The notes under the pieces: generated by a model | What the model was told of the DNA's origin: nothing | The model's database searches: none | What the model saw: only the letters and a program-made list of their open reading frames with translations | In this document: one piece after another, positions 6,941 to 13,942 of the stretch | Layout of the letters: the number at the start of each line of letters is the position of its first letter | Numbering within the stretch: the stretch's first letter is position 1 | Assembly (NCBI GenBank): GCA_023435025.1 | Contig: JAEYSE010000084.1 | Location: 1-14,605 of the forward strand | Direction of reading: 5' to 3' | Length of the DNA: 14,605 nucleotides | Source of the DNA: Bacillota bacterium | Lineage (GTDB): Bacteria > Bacillota > Clostridia > Christensenellales > CAG-138 | Made by a program: the position numbers and the translations under genes

Positions 6941-9900
6941 TCAGTTAGCACTTTCCTTCTTGTACCGCCGGATATGAACCACTGTCATGCCAGCAACCAA
7001 AGCAACCATACTTAAACTGCTTATAGCAGGCAAGAGGGTTATACTCTTTTTCGTCGTATGAATGAGCACGCCCATACAGGCTGCCGCCATCCCAAGCATT
7101 GCAAAGCCGATTTGTACTGAAGCGTCGCCAGTTTTCGGCGGATCGGTCACCTCATATGCCGGGACGGTAACCCCTGTATTGAGGACTACAAAGGGAGAGA
7201 GACTGCTTACACGAATACTTGCCACCCCATTCTCCACCACGGCGGTATAGGTCTCCATCCGTCCGTTGATAAAATGGAGAATGGTTACTGTCCGCCCGTT
7301 GTATTCCGCTCCCACCGGGAAGGAAACCGTAATTTTACCATGGAAACCGCCAACCAGACGGATGTCGTAGCCGGTGATCAGTTGGCCCTTTTCGATTGCC
7401 TCCCGTATGCGGGCGGAGACAGCGTCGCTGCCCGTTGTATTCAGGTCGAGCGGGGATACCACAAGCTTCGCGCTCGCCGAAATATCGTTGCCGGATACCT
7501 TGAGGCCTGTCGGAACGTCGGTTAAAGTACGTCTGGTATAGGATGGACCGCCCTGGGAGCCACCGGTGCCGCCGGAGCTTATCACTATACGCAATTCCTT
7601 TGTACCAGAGCCTTCGCTGTTTTCCACCTTGAGTGTGAAGGTAAATGTCCCTGCCGTTGACGGCGTGCCGGAAATACTGCCGCCGCTTGATAGCGTCAGA
7701 CCAGTCGGCAGGCTGCCGCTTTCTAGCGTCCATGTAATGGGCATAGCGCCATCGGCGATAAGGGCCTCACTGTAGGGCGTGCCCACCATTCCGTCCGACA
7801 AGACGGTTGTGATAATTATCGGAGGCATTGAAGGCAGAATGGTAATGCTCAATTCCTTTGTGACATACCCTCCGCTGTTTGTAGCCTTGACGGTGAAATA
7901 GAAAGTTCCGCTCGTCAGCGGCGTGCCGGAGATGGTGCCGTCATAAAAGCTCAGGCCATTATTGGGGAATGGGCCTACCATATCCCAGGTGACGGGCGTT
8001 TCGCTGATCACGGACAAGTCATGGTTGTACTCCATAAGCATTATGGCGTTTGGCAATGAGTTCGTTGTGATAATCGGGGGCGGGGTCGGAAGGCTGATTA
8101 CAATGCTTAGGGACTGTGTGTCCTGTCCTTCGCTATTCTCTGCCTTCAGAGTGAAACTAAATGTTCCCGCCGCTGTCGGCGTACCGGATATGACGCCACC
8201 ACTTGAGAGCGTTAAGCCACCCGGAAGAAGACTACCGCTTTCCAGGCTCCATGTGATAGGCGTATCACCTGTAGCCGCGAGGGTCTGGTTATAAACCGTA
8301 CCCACCGTGCCGCCTATAAGGGAGGTGGTGGTGATAGTTGGAGCCGTGCCGGTTGGCGCTGATGGGCTTATCTCAATGCTTAACTCCTGAGTATCACTGC
8401 CCGTACTGTTCTCCGCCTTAGCCGTGAAGCTAAACGTCCCCGCCACTGTCGGCGTACCGGATATGACGCCACCGCTTGAGAGCGTTAAGCCACCCGGAAG
8501 AAGACTACCGCTTTCCAGGCTCCATGTGATGGGCGCATCGCCTGTAGCCGCGAGGGTCTGGCTATAAACCGTACCCACCGTGCCGCCTAAAAGGGAGGTG
8601 GTGGTGATGGACGGGGCGACAGGTGCCGGGTTGATGGTGATGCTTAACTCCTGCGTATCGCTGCCCGTGCTGTTCTCCGCCTTAACCGTGAAGCTAAACG
8701 TTCCCGCCGCTGTCGGCGTACCGGATATGACGCCGCCGCTTGAGAGCGTTAGGCCACCCGGAAGAGGAAGACTGCCGCTTTCCAGGCTCCATATGATGGG
8801 CGTATCGCCGTCAGCCGCAAGGGTCTGGCTATAGGTTTTATCCACCGTGCCATTTGGTAAGGAGGTTGTGGTGATGGACGGGGCGACAGGAGCCGGGTTG
8901 ATGGTGATGCTCAGCTCCTGCGTATCGCTTCCCACACTGTTCTCGGCTTTGACGGTGAAGTTGAAGGTGCTTTCTACTGTGGGCGTGCCGGATATGACGC
9001 CGGAACCGGAAAGCGTCAGGCCGTCCGGCAGATCGCCGCTGTCTATGCTCCATACGAAGGGTTCACCGGTTGCAGTGAGAGTCTGGCTATAAGCCATACC
9101 CACCGTACCGTTTGGCAGGGATGGTGTGGAAATGGCAAGAGTCGTGCCGCTGTATCCGGGTATCAATATCGTACCCGTGGCAAGGGACGGAGCTGCTCCC
9201 GGCGCATAAAATGTGGTTCCGGCATACCAGCCGAGTGTGCTCGAGCCGGAACCTGTGTAGGTAAATCCGTTCCCTGCCGTAATTTGTGGCAATGTTAGCG
9301 TCCCGCTGCAGACCACGGTGGCGGAGGTAAGCAAACCGTTGCCCAGAGTTCCATTACCACCCATATCAAATGTAACGGTTTTCAGACCGTCAGGGTTCAG
9401 GATTTCAAGGACGGGGCGGAAACCGCTCGCACTCGCACTGGTATAGGCTGCGCTTACAGCTCTCACACCGTCATTGCCCCGTATGACACAGATCGACTGC
9501 CCTTCCGATGCAGCAGAAGATGAGTCTTGACCCCATGAGGCACTGCCACTCCAGTTTTTGATGAAGCCGCTTTCCTTTTCGTAGATCTTATCCCATTCAT
9601 TGGCGGCTGGCGAATTGGGAGACGAGTACCCGCTTCCCACCGATGGGGCGCGAAGCTTATAATCCATATTGTATCTATTATAGGTCTTTCCAAATATAAG
9701 GCTTTTGCTTTTGAGGTTATCCCAAGAAACAGAAGTCGTCACATTATAATCCGCAAGAAATAACTTACGGGAACTGATGGTAATATTGTCGGCTGTGCTG
9801 ACACCTTGATTCGTCCGGGAATAGGCGCTTAATGTCCCAACATAAGTGAAGGGAACCCACTTCAGGCTGGTGTCTGGCAGAGCCGAGTTAACCGTTCCCG

Positions 9901-11617
9901 GAATATCCTGTGCCGAAAGATCGAAATAGATGGTGCAGCCGGGCGTAAAGCCAGGATCCGTATCACCGCTGTATGCTGGCGCCAAGACCGTACCCGTGGG
10001 AAAGTCGTGCGCTGTTTCCGGTGGATAAAATGTGGTTCCATCGTACCAGCCGAGTACGCCTGTTCCCGTACCGGAGTAGTGAAAGCCATTTGCCGGTGAA
10101 ATATACGGCAGGGTTAGCTTGCCGGTATAAACTACTGTGGCAGAGGTCATTGTGCCGCTGCCTATCGTGCCGTTGCCTCCCATATTGAAAGTCACGGTTT
10201 TCAATCCGTCGGTGCCCAGTGCGGCAGGGTTCAGGATTTCAAGGGCGGGGCGGAAACCGATGCCCCGATTCGACCATATAGAATGGTACCCTTTTAGGAC
10301 GTCGAACGCACGAACCATCCGGTAGTCCGAATCACCAAGCTCGGTGTCCTGCCCCCAAGTATAGGAAGAAGAATCATTTCGGATATACGCCTTAGACTCG
10401 GCAATAATTTGATCCCATTCGTTGCTTAACGGCACCCCCCGCAGTGCCCACCCTGATTGTTTATTATTATCACTTCCTACGGAAAGGGAACGGAGCTTGT
10501 AAGAAACGCCGCCGCTGTTGTAGCCTCTGCCGAAGATAAGATCCTCGTCATCCAACTCATCCCAAGAGACATCATGAGTCACAATGTTATCCGCCACAAA
10601 CAGGCTGCGCTCGCTGACAGATACGTTTGCATCCGTACTAACGCCCGCCGATGTGCGCGAATAGGCGTATATGGTTCCTGCGTAGGTGAAGGGCACCCAT
10701 TTTAGGCTGGTATCCGTACCGGTCACACTACCCGGAATATCTTGTGCCGACAGGTCAAAATAATAGGTGCCGCCGGGGGCAAGGCTGAAATGATCTCCGT
10801 GATTAATGGTGATGCTCAGCGTCTTTGTATCGCTTCCCGCGCTGTTTAAGGCCTTGGCTGTAAAAGTGAATGAACCCATCTTTGTTGGCGTACCGGAAAT
10901 AACACCGTCACTTGATAGTGTTAAGCCATCCGGCAGGCTACCTCCATCAGTGCTCCAACTCATGGGCGTGTCACCGGCGGCCCCAAGAGTCTGGCTGTAT
11001 GGCGTACCCCTCTTACCATCTTCCAGGTCGGATGAAAGGATAATCGGAACAGTCGCATGCTCTGCGATGCAAATTTCATCCAGGCAGAACACTAACCCGT
11101 TCGTATAGGTGCCCTGTCTATAAATACGAAATTCATCAATATCATGAAATACCGGATGGCTTAGGAAGTCAACCGTTGTTTGCGTTCCTACGGGAAAGCC
11201 ATAGTATGCATTCGTAACGGGTTTGCCATCCCGATATCCTACCAATGTATAACTGACGCCGTCTTCACCGTCGAATACAAAAGATCCCAGACTGAAACGG
11301 CCGGAAGCTTTGAACTGCGCATAAAGCTTAGTATTCTTTGATGAGCTCGAAACAGAAAGCGCATAATCGCCGCTGCCTGCAAGACCGGTATACGAACCGT
11401 CATCTGTAACAGTAATCGAATTTGCGTCGGCTACCCCGTCGGAGTCGTACACACCGATTTGCCATCCGTTCACGGTGAGCGGGTTTGAAAAACTCGGTGA
11501 AGCAGCGCCGAAAGCGTCAAAATCTTCATTTGCCACGGATGCCATTGCAGAGACCGGCAGCATCGTGAGCACCAACGCAGCGCACAGCAGCAGGCATAAA
11601 AATTGCTTTCTCTTCAT
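6941..11617 (-). CDS. Cell-surface protein with seven Ig-like domains, two DUF6273 modules and a PPKTG anchor
   Basis: A 1558-residue exported protein. ATG at 11617 has AAGGAGGG 7 nt upstream and opens a signal peptide (MKRKQFLCLL to PVSAMA, cleavage near 26). Approximate layout: N-terminal beta-sandwich 30-187; Ig-like (He_PIG) 188-272; DUF6273 278-463; linker with GLKTVTFNMGGNGT, resembling Listeria-Bacteroides repeats, 470-550; second DUF6273 556-742; second linker 744-824; six tandem He_PIG domains at 825-907, 912-996, 1001-1084, 1092-1175, 1180-1261 and 1265-1347, each with the pattern LP.GLTLSS.G.ISGTP; Gly/Ser hinge 1348-1360; C-terminal beta domain about 1410-1480; PPKTGD 1493-1498; two hydrophobic segments (1501-1520 and 1528-1548); basic tail RRYKKESAN. 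PPKTG is an LPXTG-like sorting motif with Pro in place of Leu; two hydrophobic segments after it are unusual. A stalk-like display or adhesion protein is the likely role; the ligand is unknown. It follows the receiver gene by 25 bp and is probably co-transcribed. Confidence 0.87.
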   Translation of the reverse strand: MKRKQFLCLLLCAALVLTMLPVSAMASVANEDFDAFGAASPSFSNPLTVNGWQIGVYDSDGVADANSITVTDDGSYTGLAGSGDYALSVSSSSKNTKLYAQFKASGRFSLGSFVFDGEDGVSYTLVGYRDGKPVTNAYYGFPVGTQTTVDFLSHPVFHDIDEFRIYRQGTYTNGLVFCLDEICIAEHATVPIILSSDLEDGKRGTPYSQTLGAAGDTPMSWSTDGGSLPDGLTLSSDGVISGTPTKMGSFTFTAKALNSAGSDTKTLSITINHGDHFSLAPGGTYYFDLSAQDIPGSVTGTDTSLKWVPFTYAGTIYAYSRTSAGVSTDANVSVSERSLFVADNIVTHDVSWDELDDEDLIFGRGYNSGGVSYKLRSLSVGSDNNKQSGWALRGVPLSNEWDQIIAESKAYIRNDSSSYTWGQDTELGDSDYRMVRAFDVLKGYHSIWSNRGIGFRPALEILNPAALGTDGLKTVTFNMGGNGTIGSGTMTSATVVYTGKLTLPYISPANGFHYSGTGTGVLGWYDGTTFYPPETAHDFPTGTVLAPAYSGDTDPGFTPGCTIYFDLSAQDIPGTVNSALPDTSLKWVPFTYVGTLSAYSRTNQGVSTADNITISSRKLFLADYNVTTSVSWDNLKSKSLIFGKTYNRYNMDYKLRAPSVGSGYSSPNSPAANEWDKIYEKESGFIKNWSGSASWGQDSSSAASEGQSICVIRGNDGVRAVSAAYTSASASGFRPVLEILNPDGLKTVTFDMGGNGTLGNGLLTSATVVCSGTLTLPQITAGNGFTYTGSGSSTLGWYAGTTFYAPGAAPSLATGTILIPGYSGTTLAISTPSLPNGTVGMAYSQTLTATGEPFVWSIDSGDLPDGLTLSGSGVISGTPTVESTFNFTVKAENSVGSDTQELSITINPAPVAPSITTTSLPNGTVDKTYSQTLAADGDTPIIWSLESGSLPLPGGLTLSSGGVISGTPTAAGTFSFTVKAENSTGSDTQELSITINPAPVAPSITTTSLLGGTVGTVYSQTLAATGDAPITWSLESGSLLPGGLTLSSGGVISGTPTVAGTFSFTAKAENSTGSDTQELSIEISPSAPTGTAPTITTTSLIGGTVGTVYNQTLAATGDTPITWSLESGSLLPGGLTLSSGGVISGTPTAAGTFSFTLKAENSEGQDTQSLSIVISLPTPPPIITTNSLPNAIMLMEYNHDLSVISETPVTWDMVGPFPNNGLSFYDGTISGTPLTSGTFYFTVKATNSGGYVTKELSITILPSMPPIIITTVLSDGMVGTPYSEALIADGAMPITWTLESGSLPTGLTLSSGGSISGTPSTAGTFTFTLKVENSEGSGTKELRIVISSGGTGGSQGGPSYTRRTLTDVPTGLKVSGNDISASAKLVVSPLDLNTTGSDAVSARIREAIEKGQLITGYDIRLVGGFHGKITVSFPVGAEYNGRTVTILHFINGRMETYTAVVENGVASIRVSSLSPFVVLNTGVTVPAYEVTDPPKTGDASVQIGFAMLGMAAACMGVLIHTTKKSITLLPAISSLSMVALVAGMTVVHIRRYKKESAN
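7577..9145 (-). repeat. Tandem Ig-domain repeat array inside the surface-protein gene
   Basis: Six He_PIG units of about 83-85 codons with short linkers are encoded in tandem. Two units are nearly identical in DNA: 8181-8336 and 8454-8609 are both 156 bp and differ at about seven positions, with a 273-bp (91-codon) period. The outer units are more diverged. This points to recent duplication or gene conversion in the middle of the array. Confidence 0.85.
9143..10771 (-). repeat. Duplicated two-domain module (DUF6273 plus beta linker)
   Basis: Residues 283-550 and 560-825 of the surface protein are two copies of one module. Both share YFDLSAQDIPG, TSLKWVPFTY, AYSRT..GVST, SLIFG-type and YKLR segments, G(F)RP.LEIL, GLKTVTF.MGGNGT, and a final TGT.L.P.YSG. 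The copies are clearly diverged in both DNA and protein, so this duplication is older than the central Ig duplication. Confidence 0.8.
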
Positions 11618-11642
11618 GTTCTGTCCCTCCTTTGCAGATGGA

Positions 11643-11996
11643 TCAAACCGATAAACGCCGCAACAACTCCTGCAGCTTTATTTCGCTCACGGGCTTTAAA
11701 AGGCTGCCCGACGCCGGGCTGTCCCCGAGATTTGCAAGCTCCTTGGCGTAAGCTGTAACGAACACAATCTTCAGGGCGGGGTTGTGTGCATACATGCGCG
11801 CTGCAAGTTCCTCTCCGTTTAAGCGCGGCATCAGAAGGTCAACAAAGGCCGCATCCGGTTTTAAATCCGTTAATGCTTCAAGCGCCTTTGCCGGGTTTGT
11901 ATACGCACCCACGATTTCCATGTCTTCCTGTTTGGAAAGCATATAGACAAGCTCATCGAGGCAGGGTTTTTCATCATCCACCACAAATATGCGCAA
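11643..11996 (-). CDS. Stand-alone response-regulator receiver protein
   Basis: A 117-residue CheY-like receiver with no output domain. Conserved residues: acidic pair D7 and D8 (VVDDE), phosphoacceptor D53 (FVDLLMP), T81 (VFVTAY), and K101 followed by a proline (LLKP). The start codon is TTG at 11996, preceded by AAGGAGGG with a 7-nt spacer; no ATG nearby fits better. The gene ends 25 bp before the surface-protein gene, whose own ribosome site lies in that gap. Related clostridial receivers often carry a transcription-factor output domain, so this could be a shortened form, though the stop is clean and the operon spacing normal. No histidine kinase is visible in the window. It likely relays phosphorylation by protein contact; a link to control of the surface protein is inferred from position only. 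Confidence 0.85.
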   Translation of the reverse strand: MRIFVVDDEKPCLDELVYMLSKQEDMEIVGAYTNPAKALEALTDLKPDAAFVDLLMPRLNGEELAARMYAHNPALKIVFVTAYAKELANLGDSPASGSLLKPVSEIKLQELLRRLSV

Positions 11997-12011
11997 AAGA
12001 TCTCCCTCCTT
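11997..12011 (-). promoter_or_regulatory. Ribosome binding site that decides a TTG start
   Basis: AAGGAGGG at 12004-12011 on the - strand stands 7 nt before the TTG at 11996. It fixes the start of the receiver gene at a rare initiation codon. Confidence 0.7.
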
Positions 12012-12103
12012 CCCCGTCTTCTATCCATCCTAGCACGGGGGTATCACAAAATCTCACAAGCAGAACAGTGCCCATTTTCCAGCGATTCCTGTCCTTCTCA
12101 CAT

Positions 12104-12139
12104 AAAAAGCCGCCTTGAACGGGATACCCGTTCAAGGCG
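12104..12139 (-). terminator. Strong intrinsic terminator upstream of the receiver operon
   Basis: CGCCTTGAACGGG pairs perfectly with CCCGTTCAAGGCG (13 bp, 3-nt loop) at 12111-12139. On the - strand this is followed by GCTTTTT. It ends transcription coming from the signal-peptide remnant before it reaches the receiver gene, unless it is bypassed. It lies inside the open frame that starts at 12243. Confidence 0.75.
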
Positions 12140-12243
12140 TTGATCTCGCCTATACTTGCAGGCTCCGGCGGCGTTTCTACCGCCAGCGCACCCACAGGCA
12201 GCATGGTAAAAATCATGCAAATGGTCAGGAAGATCGTCAGCAT
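12111..12243 (-). pseudogene. 5' remnant of a secreted-protein gene, running into a terminator
   Basis: From ATG at 12243 the frame encodes a signal peptide (MLTIFLTICMIFTMLPVGAL, cleavage near GALA) and about 25 more residues (VETPPEPASIGEINALNG). The end TMLPVGALA resembles TMLPVSAMA of the neighbouring surface protein, so it may be a paralogue's 5' end. The frame stays open to 11974, overlapping the receiver start, but the second half crosses the terminator hairpin and looks non-coding. AGGAGGT is present about 23 nt upstream, too far for this ATG; the in-frame codons between carry no better start and a TAG, suggesting the true start has also been lost. Confidence 0.5.
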
Positions 12244-12482
12244 TCTTATTCTCGTTGGTGACTTCTACCTCCTATCGATTATTGATGTTTTTTCTTATCG
12301 GCCAACAGTATAAACTCGTACATGCCAGCCAGCTTGCAATCATCAACAGAAATGGTTAGGCATTTTTGAGCATGGAGCTGTGATATGAAGTGGTGATTCC
12401 TATTCGTGAGAGGAGTTTAGAACGCATTATTAAATTATTCATGGCAAACTGATCCATCTGCTATGCTGAAGTTACAATAACG
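12244..12482. other. Intergenic stretch without a recognisable gene
   Basis: About 240 bp lie between the signal-peptide remnant and the repeat cluster. A short open segment near 12392-12445 (+) reads VVIPIRERSLERIIKLFMAN before a stop; I cannot assign it, and it may be a relic. I found no convincing promoter, RNA or terminator. Confidence 0.4.
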
Positions 12483-12616
12483 AACTTTGCATTTTGCTTA
12501 TCAGCAGCTACGAGACGTGAACTTCCGATTATGTTTATCCAAGCGGTTATCCAAACTTCGCATTAACCCAAGCGATTATCCAAACTTCGCAGTATGTTTA
12601 ACCCAAGCGATTATCC
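12483..12616 (+). repeat. Cluster of four repeat copies beside the recombinase gene
   Basis: Copies of the 18-bp repeat begin at 12483, 12520, 12554 and 12583, at spacings of 37, 34 and 29 bp. The third is shortened to aacttcgcatta. Interleaved with the last two is a second motif, ccaagcgattatcc, at 12539-12552 (one change), 12568-12581 and 12603-12616. All point the same way as the copies at 74-127, 6744 and 13671. The cluster lies 33 bp beyond the 3' end of the recombinase gene, which would suit a recombination site recognised by that enzyme. Confidence 0.75.
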
Positions 12617-12648
12617 GGGCTTAGTTAGAACTAGATCCAAGCTTTAAT

Positions 12649-13575
12649 TCAACTAAACATCATCGCTAGTGGGTTTGAATTGACTGCTGCTTGTAATTGA
12701 GCCTCATCTACATGGGTATAGATTTCTGTTGTGGCTATGCTCTCGTGGCCGAGGATTTGCTGCAATAATCGAATGTCAACTCGTCCATATTTATACATGA
12801 GCGTAGCAGCCGTATGTCGAAGTTTATGAGTAGAGATTACTGTAGGATTCAACCCAGCAGCAATAACATGTTTTTTCACAATATCTTGAATAGCCCTCGT
12901 GGTAATACGTTGATGATTTCTAGAAAGAAAAAGTGCTGCAGTCTCTGCATTCATAGCATTTCTGAGCGGAAGCCATTCAGATAATGCTTGTTTTACAGCT
13001 GGCGTAATAAATATCTTCCGCTCCTTATTACCTTTCCCAACTACGTTCAAAACGTTCCCACCGATTTGATCAACATCTAAACTCGCTAATTCTGATAGCC
13101 GGAGAGCGCAATTAAGAAAAAGAGTTATAATGCAATTATCTCGAGGCGACGAAGACTTTGTTTGAATCAGTAAACGAACAGACTCTTCAAGGGTTAAATA
13201 CTTTGGAATTCGCTTAGGTAGCTTCGGTGTCTCTAGTTCCTCAGCAATATTATTGTCAATTAAATGGGCCTTAGTCTTGAGGTATTTCCAGAATTGCCGA
13301 ATGGATACGATTTTGCGGGCTCTGGTTCCTGCTGATGAGTGAAGTTCAAGCTGACAATATGAAATAAAAGCATACATATCGCTTAGACTGATGGATTTAA
13401 TAAAGTTTAAATCTACGTAAGAGAAATCTTCGTGGTTTTCTCGACGGGTCATCGAGACAAAGCGAAAAAACGATTGAAGGTCAGTCCTGTACTCTTGAAT
13501 AGTATGATGACTTCGGCCTTTAATAGTGATAAGATAATTCAAATATTGTTGAATTAGCGGGCTGGCTGGCAGCAT
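12649..13575 (-). CDS. Tyrosine recombinase/integrase (XerC/D-like)
   Basis: A complete 308-residue site-specific recombinase that cuts and rejoins DNA through a covalent phosphotyrosine intermediate. The N-terminal SAM-like core-binding domain covers about 5-105 and the catalytic domain about 120-295. The active site is intact: R159 (CALRLSEL), K181 (VVGKGNKER), H250 and R253 (THKLRHTAAT), H277 (ILGHESIATT) and Y286 (IYTH). ATG at 13575 has AAGGAGT 6 nt upstream. Length and motifs resemble XerC/XerD, but a housekeeping Xer is unlikely in this setting. The gene is visibly more A+T-rich than the two large surface genes and is flanked by direct repeats on both sides (12483-12616 and 13671-13688), which suggests a mobile recombinase. 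Recombinases of this kind accompany IS91-like transposases in some Firmicutes; no such transposase is in the window. Confidence 0.93.
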   Translation of the reverse strand: MLPASPLIQQYLNYLITIKGRSHHTIQEYRTDLQSFFRFVSMTRRENHEDFSYVDLNFIKSISLSDMYAFISYCQLELHSSAGTRARKIVSIRQFWKYLKTKAHLIDNNIAEELETPKLPKRIPKYLTLEESVRLLIQTKSSSPRDNCIITLFLNCALRLSELASLDVDQIGGNVLNVVGKGNKERKIFITPAVKQALSEWLPLRNAMNAETAALFLSRNHQRITTRAIQDIVKKHVIAAGLNPTVISTHKLRHTAATLMYKYGRVDIRLLQQILGHESIATTEIYTHVDEAQLQAAVNSNPLAMMFS

Positions 13576-13670
13576 AGAATCACTCCTTCTATTGGATTAT
13601 TAGTATTGACGTGAGTTTCCAGATAATACAAAGGTTTTAAATAAAGGACGATAAAACTAAATAACAGTCA

Positions 13671-13688
13671 GGCTTCCCATTATGTTTA
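13671..13688 (+). repeat. Single repeat copy upstream of the recombinase gene
   Basis: ggcttcccattatgttta matches the 18-bp repeat except at its first bases and one internal base. It is in the same orientation as the cluster across the gene, so the recombinase is flanked by direct, not inverted, copies. About 30 bp to the right begins the broken MarR-type gene, so this copy may mark the insertion boundary. Confidence 0.65.
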
Positions 13689-13718
13689 ACCGAAGACTCA
13701 CGACAAATGGAATAAATC

Positions 13719-13937
13719 GAAGTATCTTTCCCCTACTATGTAAGCGTAAAAGAGCTTGGGGAGCACCTGTATCTCGATTCCGGCACTTTGACGCCGCTAT
13801 TGAAATGGCTTGAAAGCAAGGGCCTCGTTACGCGCGAGCGCTCCCGTGAGGACGAGCGCACGGTTATCATCACCATTACCGAGGCCGGGGAAAAGCTCAA
13901 GGAGGAAGCCCTGCTTATCCCCGAAAGGAAAGGATGA
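13719..13937 (+). pseudogene. MarR/OhrR-type regulator fragment, missing both ends
   Basis: After an in-frame stop at 13713-13715 the frame encodes the wing-helix half of a MarR-family regulator: VSVKELGEHLYLDSGTLTPL, LESKGLVTRERSREDERTVI, ITEAGEKLKEEALLIP, then ERKG and TGA at 13935-13937. The LYLDSGTLTPLL and SREDER segments closely match the OhrR group, peroxide-sensing repressors. The N-terminal half with the sensing cysteine is gone, as is the last dimerisation helix of about 35 residues. The left break falls near the repeat copy at 13671-13688. It is almost certainly non-functional. The TGA overlaps an ATG of the downstream membrane protease gene, so the right-hand join may also be a rearrangement. 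Confidence 0.8.
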
Positions 13938-13942
13938 ATACG

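Noticed and set aside
9392..10786. Diversity-generating retroelement target
   Set aside because: No reverse transcriptase or template repeat is visible in the window, so only the possible fold similarity is reported.
11974..12243. Full 89-codon secreted protein overlapping the receiver start
   Set aside because: Its second half spans a strong terminator and the receiver gene's ribosome site and does not look coding; only the 5' part is kept as a remnant.
12483..12616. CRISPR array
   Set aside because: The repeat copies differ in sequence and length, spacing varies from 29 to 37 bp start to start, the intervals contain a second shared motif rather than unique spacers, and no cas gene is present.
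74..13688. Classical integron with attC cassettes
   Set aside because: The repeats are short direct sequences without the paired inverted arms of attC, the blocks are several kilobases and multigenic, and the recombinase shows no obvious IntI-specific insertion.
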